Assembly: GCA_012934845.2 (NCBI GenBank)
Contig: WNNJ02003216.1
Span: 118,345-182,344 of the forward strand
Direction: 5' to 3'
Length of the DNA stretch: 64,000 nucleotides
Source: Pomphorhynchus laevis
Lineage: Eukaryota > Acanthocephala > Palaeacanthocephala > Echinorhynchida > Pomphorhynchidae
Part shown: positions 57,871 through 64,000 of the stretch, piece after piece
How positions within the stretch are numbered: the first letter of the stretch is position 1
How the letters are laid out: each line of letters opens with the position of its first letter
Notes under the pieces: model-generated
Told to the model about the DNA's origin: nothing
Database searches by the model: none
What the model saw: the letters and a program-made list of their open reading frames with translations, nothing else
Program-made: the position numbers and the translations under genes

Positions 57871-60690
57871 TAAAATTTTGTGAACCGGTAAAGACCAAAA
57901 ACAATATAATTTATTTTAACGTTTCGTCCCCTACTAGGACTTCTTCAGAACAATCTATAATACAAAGAAACAGCAGAATTTTTAGCAATAATTAATTATG
58001 TCATAATTAGTTAGGTGTTGAACTAATATAATATAGCGTGTCACAAACACGTTTTCTATGTTATATCTTGCCACATAAGTGGTGGAGTTTGTGTTAGGCC
58101 TTGTGGACATTCTGCCATTAGCTGTGCAATCCAAAACATCTCTCTCGATTTACGTACTCGAGCATTCACCAAACCACTTTCGATGATGATGTAGTTATAC
58201 GTTTCTAAGGCCTGATGCGTGAGTGCGTGTTCTACTGATCCATCTGTTGGACTTCGTTTTTTAATGTCTGCACGTCTGTTATTTATTCTTATATTCAGAC
58301 CATTAGAGGTTTCACCGACATATTGTTTGTCACATCTTACGCATGTCGCCAAATGAACATAATTGTTCGTAATACAGTTTGTGTCTTCTCGTAGATTGTA
58401 ACTAAGGCCGGTGATGCTACTGAAAAATCTCTTTGATATCGGTATTAGTCCACATGTTTTACAACGAGATTTATCGCATGGCTTACATAAGTGAATTTGG
58501 GTTTTCGGCACACTGATTTCACTTATTAATTCATCTTTGATCCTTGCGGAAACTAAATGCTTTCTAATCGTATTTTCGACTCTAAAATATACAATGGGCG
58601 GCTTTCCGTTAATATCAATCTCTTTGTATGCTTTTAGCATGTCCCGATTTAAACCACTTAATGCTGGATGATATGGGAGTAAGCATAAAGTTTTGTTTTC
58701 TTTTGGTCCGACTTTATCTAATAGTTCCTTTCTTGTTATACTTCGTATTTTCTGTAGCTCCTGATCAATTTGACGTTTATGATAGCCTTTCTTCATAAGA
58801 TATTTAATTACTTGTTCTATAGCTTCCCACTTCCCATTTGATGTACTCGAAATTTTGATCATCCTCTTAAATTCATTTTGTATCATGGATCGTTTCGTGG
58901 TACTGCAGTGAAAGCTAGCTTTGTGAAGATATTTTGCAGTTGATTCTAGTTTTCTGTAAGGTCGTGTAATGTAGTTAGTTCTGTCTCCATTCACCTCTTT
59001 ATCAATTGTAACGTCAAGGAAATGGGGTGACCAACTTCTGTCGCATGTGAATGTCATCGGTCCTTCATTCAGGTGCGCTACAAAGTCATTCAATGCATCT
59101 TCTCCTGCTGTCCATATAATGAATATATCGTCTAGATATCTTAACCAGGTGTGTGGTTTATGTTTGGCTGTAGACATTTTATTCGTTTCGAACATATCCA
59201 TGAACAATACAGCATATGAAGGAGCTAGTGGTGTGCCCATTGCGGTTCCTGATATTTGTAAATACATGTGGTCCATAAATTGAATTACGTTATTACGAAG
59301 AACAATTTCTGTTGCTTCCAGTATCATTTCAGCTGTTAAATTATTCAATAATTTCGTTGCTTCTCTCACAGCTTCAAGTCCATCTTTGGTTGGAATATTT
59401 GTGTACAGAGATTCCACATGGAGAGTCAATAGGATAGCATTCTGTGGAATGGTAAGTTTGATCTCTTCAAATTTCCTCAAAAAATCATCTGTACTTTCAA
59501 TATGAGCTTTGATATTTTGTAAAAGTGGTTTTAATTTTAAATGAACCTATCTAGATAAGGCTTCAGTAGGAGTTCCTATACAGCTTACTATTGGTCGGCC
59601 AGGGCAAGGTATTTTGTCTTTGTGTATCTTGGGTAACATATAGAACTTCCCTGCTAGATTGCTTCCCGTTAGTAATTTGGCGCCTTCTATTGTATCAAGC
59701 TCGCCTTTCTGTGTATATTTGGACACAAACTCCGAGACTCGTTCAGATGCTTGTTCTAGAACTTCACTTGATGATTGTGAGTATGTGTCTGAATTAAGGT
59801 TTCGTTTTGCTTCTGATATGTATTCGTTTCGATCCCAGAGCACAATCTTTCCAACTTTATCAGCTGGTTTAATTACAAAGTCTTTCCGATTTCTTAGTTC
59901 GTTTAACGCTTTAACTTGTGCTCTTGTGAGATTGGGCTTAGATCGATAATTTGGAGGAAAATTTGAATATTTCATAAATATCTTTCTTCCCATTGCATTT
60001 ATTGCAGCATTCTTCGATGCAGTGTCTTTTATAGATCCAAAACATTCGATACACGTTTGTCGGATACTCTTCATTGTGGGATACCGGCTAAACTCACGTT
60101 TACTTGTTGCAAAATTAAGTCCAAGTGCCAAAACTGATTTGGTATCATCTGTCAATTCCATTGTTGTCATATTTTTAATAAAGTCATCGGGATCGTTGTT
60201 GGAATGGGTTCCAATAGGTCGATTGTTCATCGTTAATTGTGTTCCACGAAATCTTCTGTTTGGATGATGTGCGATTAAACGTAGTTCAGTCGGGTGAATA
60301 AATCTTCCTGTTAACTTTGACAATTTTATACACTTTTTCAGAATAAGTCTATTATACAAAATTTGATCCTTATTTGGAGGGTAAGAATTATAAAGACGTC
60401 CATAGAAATTTCGAAGGGTATGCGTTAGTTGAATACCTGCAATTCGAAGAATTTGTGCACATTGTAATTGCAGTGCTGCGATTTTATCTTTCGCTACGTC
60501 TTTGAGAATTGGACAAATGCGTTTTTGCCTTCGTAGTCCTTTTGGAATAACGTCATTGTCTATACACGCGGTTAGGTATTGCATATGTACTTCTGCTTCT
60601 GCCAATGTATGTAGATTTGGTCTAACTCGCAGGGTCCCACTTGAGACACGATCATATATATTGCGATGTATTAAGCTGCGATCCAGGATC
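57871..60690 (-). mobile_element. canonical PLE, nearly full length
   Basis: RT then C-terminal GIY-YIG nuclease. 59547-60605 covers the N-terminal part (LRLIAHHPNRRFRGTQ, FVIKPADKVGKIVLWDR, FYMLPKIHKDKIPCPGRPIV) and is open upstream to about 60690. 58056-59480 holds the palm (ESLYTNIP, AMGTPLAPSYA, RYLDD at 114-118), zinc motif CKPC/CKTC (332-343), YVHLATC (374-380), QYVGET (386-391) and the end. The frame is interrupted once and at least one RT motif is eroded, so it is probably inactive. The 3' tail has a hammerhead-like hairpin. Confidence 0.88.
57918..57948 (-). ncRNA. hammerhead-like motif in PLE 3' tail
   Basis: Minus strand: CTGAAGA (57942-57948), stem GTCC/GGAC, GAAA (57922-57925), then CGTT giving minimal stem III ACGU. 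Stem I is only about 2 bp. Confidence 0.5.
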
Positions 60691-60819
60691 TAATAGAGAT
60701 TAGATCTATAAAGATTTATCTTTCGCAGTCGTTTACAAGGATGACTGATATGAATGATAAATATTACCCGCATGTTCCACTTTTGACCAAACCAGGATGT
60801 CCCTTATTTTAATCGTATT

Positions 60820-62640
60820 TTAAAAAAACACTATTGGAGGTCTTCCATCTAATCCTGTTTGCCTGTATGCTCTCAACATGTTTCGCTGCAAATCATATAA
60901 CGCTGGATGATAGGGAAGTACACATACAGCTCGTCGTGTCTGTTTATTATTTCTGTTGTTTAGAAGGCCACTGCGATCAAAATTCATACATTTATTAATC
61001 TCTTTATATACTTGAACAGGCGCGTATCCTCGTACTGACAGATCATCCTTAAGTATCTCTAACGCTTCGTATCTTGATTTAGCCGTACTAGATATTTTTA
61101 TTATTCGCCTAGTCTCATTTTGAATGACCGCTCGTTTTGTAGCGGAACTATGACAGCTATGTGCATGCAGGTACATTGCGGCGGATTCCGGTTTCCTATA
61201 AGATTGTCTCGAAAGTTACATTATTGTTATTTTTGTACCGTTCAATGCGCACGTCGAGAAAGCATACTTTATCTTGTCTCTCACAATTAAATTTGAGAAA
61301 CCCACTGTTAATATGCGATATGAATTCATTCAGACTATCTTCACCTAAAGTCCAGACCATAAATACATCATATATGTATCTTAACCACGTATGTGGCTTA
61401 TTCTCGCTGGTAGCTAATAATTCAGATTTATACATATCCATAAAGATAATTGCATACGTCGGGGCTAATGGCGTTCTCATTGCCGTTCCTTTTATTTGTT
61501 TGTACAACTTTCCCTCAAAAGAGATGACGTTATTCCGTAATACAACTTCGGTCGCATTGACAATAAAATTAGCTTCCACCTCAGACATATACCGTGTAGC
61601 CTTGCGTAATGCTCTCAGGCCTTCTTCAATAGAAATGTTTGTATAGAGCGACTCCACATCTAGTGTTCATAATATGGCATCATCAGGAATTGTTGTTTTA
61701 ATCCCTTCAAAACGGCGCAAAAAATCATCCGTACTTTTTTGATGCGCAACCACATTATTCAATAATGGCTTTAACAACAAATGTATGTTCCTACTCAATA
61801 ATTCCGTTGGTGTGTTAATACAGCTCACGATTGGTCTGCCTGAACACGGATAGATACCTTTATGCACCTTAGGATGCATATAAAACCGGCCGGGTTTCGG
61901 TTCATTTCTTAAGAGACACTGCATCTGCTTCATACTCAAAATGTTTTCGAAAACACCCTTTGCTAGTATAGCGGAAATACTTTCATTCGCTATAACAAGA
62001 TCGTCGTCAACTGTTGCAACATATACATCAGATTGTAAATGGCGCAAACCTTCCTTGATGTAACTCTCTCTAGACCAAATTACTACCTTGCCCCCTTTAT
62101 CGGCTGGTGTTATCACTACATCTTCCATTGCTCTTAATCTCTTTAATGCTCGTAAAGATTTAAAGGCAATATGGACTTGTACTCTTTGTTAGGTTTTATC
62201 TCTCTATATTGATTAAATAAGCTCTCACCCATATAATTTATCGCTTTCACTTTATCGTCATGATTTTCAATTGAATCACAGCATTTCACACATGTCTGAC
62301 GAATAGATTCCAAAAGCATTTTACGAGCAAACTCCCTTTGATCAACATTGAAATTTAGTCCGAGTGCTAACACTGTTTTCTGATCTTCAGTCAAATGACG
62401 ATCGCTAATATTATTTAAATATTGATCCGGATTATGCACAAAGTTTTGCCTTCTAAATTTCCTCTTATTGAATCTTCTATTTGGATTATGTTCAATATTG
62501 GCCAATTCTTTCACATTCACATATCTGTTAGACAAGCTTGACCGCTTTTTGCATTTTCGACGTGTACATCTATCATATAGGTCAATGTTGTATTCGCTTG
62601 GAGTAGTGTTTTATATTTTACCATAGTAGTCTCGTAGAGC
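60820..62640 (-). mobile_element. second canonical PLE, lacks nuclease end
   Basis: Diverged relative of the preceding PLE, same orientation. Pieces: 62143-62535 (ELANIEHNPNRRFNKRKFRR), 61667-62128 (VVITPADKGGKVVIWSRESY, FYMHPKVHKGIYPCSGRPIV), 61196-61657 (ESLYTNIS, LAPTYAIIF) and 60820-61176 (CVLPYHPALYDLQRNMLRAY). It stops at RPPIVFF, just before where the zinc motif and nuclease should follow. Several breaks and an altered catalytic motif. Confidence 0.85.
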
Positions 62641-63112
62641 TCTGGCTAATTGTATTACAGTTTAACCATGCATCAGTCACTAAATTATTTTCAATAGAAA
62701 TGCTGTTAAACAGAGACACTTAAAAGTGTGCAAATATATAAAATATAATTTGTTGTTATACCTTTTATATATTAGACCTTATTGAATCTTCTATTTGGAT
62801 TATGTTCAATATTGGCCAATTCTTTCACATTCACATATCTATTAGACAAGTTTGACCACTTTTTGCATTTTCGACGTGTACATCTATCATATAGGTCAAT
62901 GTTGTATTCCCTTGGGGTAGTGTGTTATATTTTACCATAGTAGTCTCGTAGAGCTCTGGCTAATTGTATTACAGTTTAACCATGCATCAGTCGCTAAATT
63001 CCTTTCAATAGAAATGCTGTTTAACAGAGACACTTAAAAGTGTGCAAATATAAATAATATAATTTGTTGTTATACCTTTTATATATTAGACCTTGTTGAA
63101 TCTTCTATTTGG
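62466..63112 (-). repeat. tandem copies of the PLE 5' region
   Basis: The stretch with ttgaatcttctatttggatt and accatagtagtctcgtagag occurs at 62470-62760 and again at 62776-63075; a third starts at 63093. Consistent with pseudo-LTR formation by overlapping tandem copies. Confidence 0.8.
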
Positions 63113-63975
63113 ACCTTTTATATATTTGCACACTTTTAAGTGTCCCTGTTAAACAGCATTTCTATTTAAAAGAATTTAGTGCCTGATGCATGGTTAAACT
63201 GTAATAGTCGCTGCGATACACAGAGCTTATGCTAAATTCCCTCCAATGATTCAGATTAAGAGTATTTCTGTTTTTCGAGCGTTAAACACTGTTTAAGCGT
63301 GTGTTAAGGTGCCTATAGATGATTATAGAAGTCACGGTACTGATGAGCTCTGTTAGAGCGAAACGCGTATACCGTTGTGAAGTTTGTCGTCACACATAAA
63401 ATGATTGGGCATACGTAACGACTTTGAATAATGCAAGAATAATTCGGTTCTATTACTTAGTCTGATAAGGATATATAGAATGATGCCTGGTGTTTATGCC
63501 TCTTAATAAGGAAAACATAGTGATATATTTATGAGTACACCAGTGAGTGTCCCAGGGCAGGTGTAACAACAAATTATATTTTATATATTTGCACATTTTT
63601 AAGTGTCTCTGTTAACCAGCATTTCTATTAAAAAGAAATTAGTGCCTGATGCATGGTTAAACCGCAATACGCACTGCCATGCACAGAGTTTATGCTAAAT
63701 TTCCTCTGATGATTCAGATTAAGGGTAGTCTGTTTTTCGAGCTTTAGACATTGTTTAAGCGTGTGATAAGGTGCCTATGGATGATTATTAAAGTCACGGT
63801 ACTGATTACTCCGTAAGAGCGAAACGCGTATACCGTTGTGAAAATTGTCGTCACACACAAAATTACTGGGCATACTTAGCGACTTTGAATAATGCAAGAA
63901 TAATTCGGTTCAATTTCTTAGTCTGATGAGGATATATAGAATGCTGCCTGGTGTTTATGCCTCTTCATGAGGAAA
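63113..63975 (+). repeat. pseudo-LTR-like direct repeats, inverted to the PLE
   Basis: Two 462-bp units (about 63117 and 63579) share the start tttatatatttgcac, cctgatgcatggttaaac, a hammerhead region and a taaggaaaacat end. Their first 70 bp are the inverse of 62690-62760, so the PLE copy and these repeats stand head to head. Confidence 0.8.
63331..63380 (+). ncRNA. hammerhead ribozyme, PLE type
   Basis: Stem I ACGGUA/UACCGU (63334-63339 with 63370-63375), CUGAUGA (63340-63346), stem II GCUC/GAGC with loop UGUUA (63347-63359), GAAA (63360-63363), minimal stem III ACGCGU (63363-63368), cleavage after GUA (A at 63369). All core bases fit the consensus. The next unit has CTGATTA at 63802-63808, a changed core. 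Confidence 0.75.
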
Positions 63976-64000
63976 ACATATATATATATATATATATATA
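63976..64000. repeat. (TA)n microsatellite at window end
   Basis: Uninterrupted atatat run following gaggaaaac. Confidence 0.95.

Noticed and set aside
57780-57995. Frame rich in Tyr and Ile
   Set aside because: Translation of a TA microsatellite and the PLE tail.
63976-64000. Telomeric or chromosome-end sequence
   Set aside because: Only a TA microsatellite; no telomere-type repeat, and the PLEs here carry endonucleases so need no chromosome end.

Overview
This window looks like nuclear DNA of an invertebrate animal. It holds one conserved host gene, the spliceosome core protein Prp8, spread over 25 exons from 2727 to 50928 on the + strand. I assembled it exon by exon using GT/AG splice sites and remembered similarity to human PRPF8. 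The frame stays open throughout and predicts 2344 residues, against about 2335 in human. Introns are strongly bimodal: eleven are 46-189 nt and thirteen are 683-5502 nt. The rest of the window is AT-rich, repeat-filled DNA. Phylum cannot be fixed from this. Very short introns, Naiad-type Penelope elements and canonical Penelope-like elements (PLEs) together point to an invertebrate.

Layout. 1-2726 is upstream flank with LINE fossils (3-408; 1250-2112 on +, abutting an inverted tail copy at 2113-2430). 2727-50928 is Prp8. Its long introns carry RTE-like LINEs (introns 4 and 8), canonical PLE pieces with C-terminal GIY-YIG nucleases (introns 8 and 15), many antisense Naiad-type PLE pieces with permuted domains (introns 8, 14, 15, 17, 23, 24), a CR1/L2-like LINE (intron 14), a three-level nest (intron 15), three copies of a LINE with R2/REL-like C-terminal motifs (introns 18 and 19), fold-back repeats and a short tandem array. 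50929-64000 is downstream flank. It has the best Naiad copy (51155-54270), Naiad tails, a CR1/L2-like LINE on the minus strand, a 220-bp near-perfect palindrome, two adjacent canonical PLEs (57900-62640, minus), and inverted pseudo-LTR-like repeats with a complete hammerhead ribozyme motif (63331-63380).

The most interesting layer is RNA-structural. A hammerhead-like signature (CTGANGA, a stem, GAAA, then a tiny stem III such as AUAU, AAUU, AGCU or ACGCGU) recurs at the tails of many otherwise unrelated repeats. Several short fold-back families are head-to-head dimers whose arms each end in this signature, always pointing outward. Separately, the Naiad copies share a conserved, foldable block of about 110 nt in the tail, with one compensatory change. 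I know of no description of such a block in Naiads, a clade reported to lack canonical hammerheads. Everything here comes from reading the sequence; no search or folding program was run.
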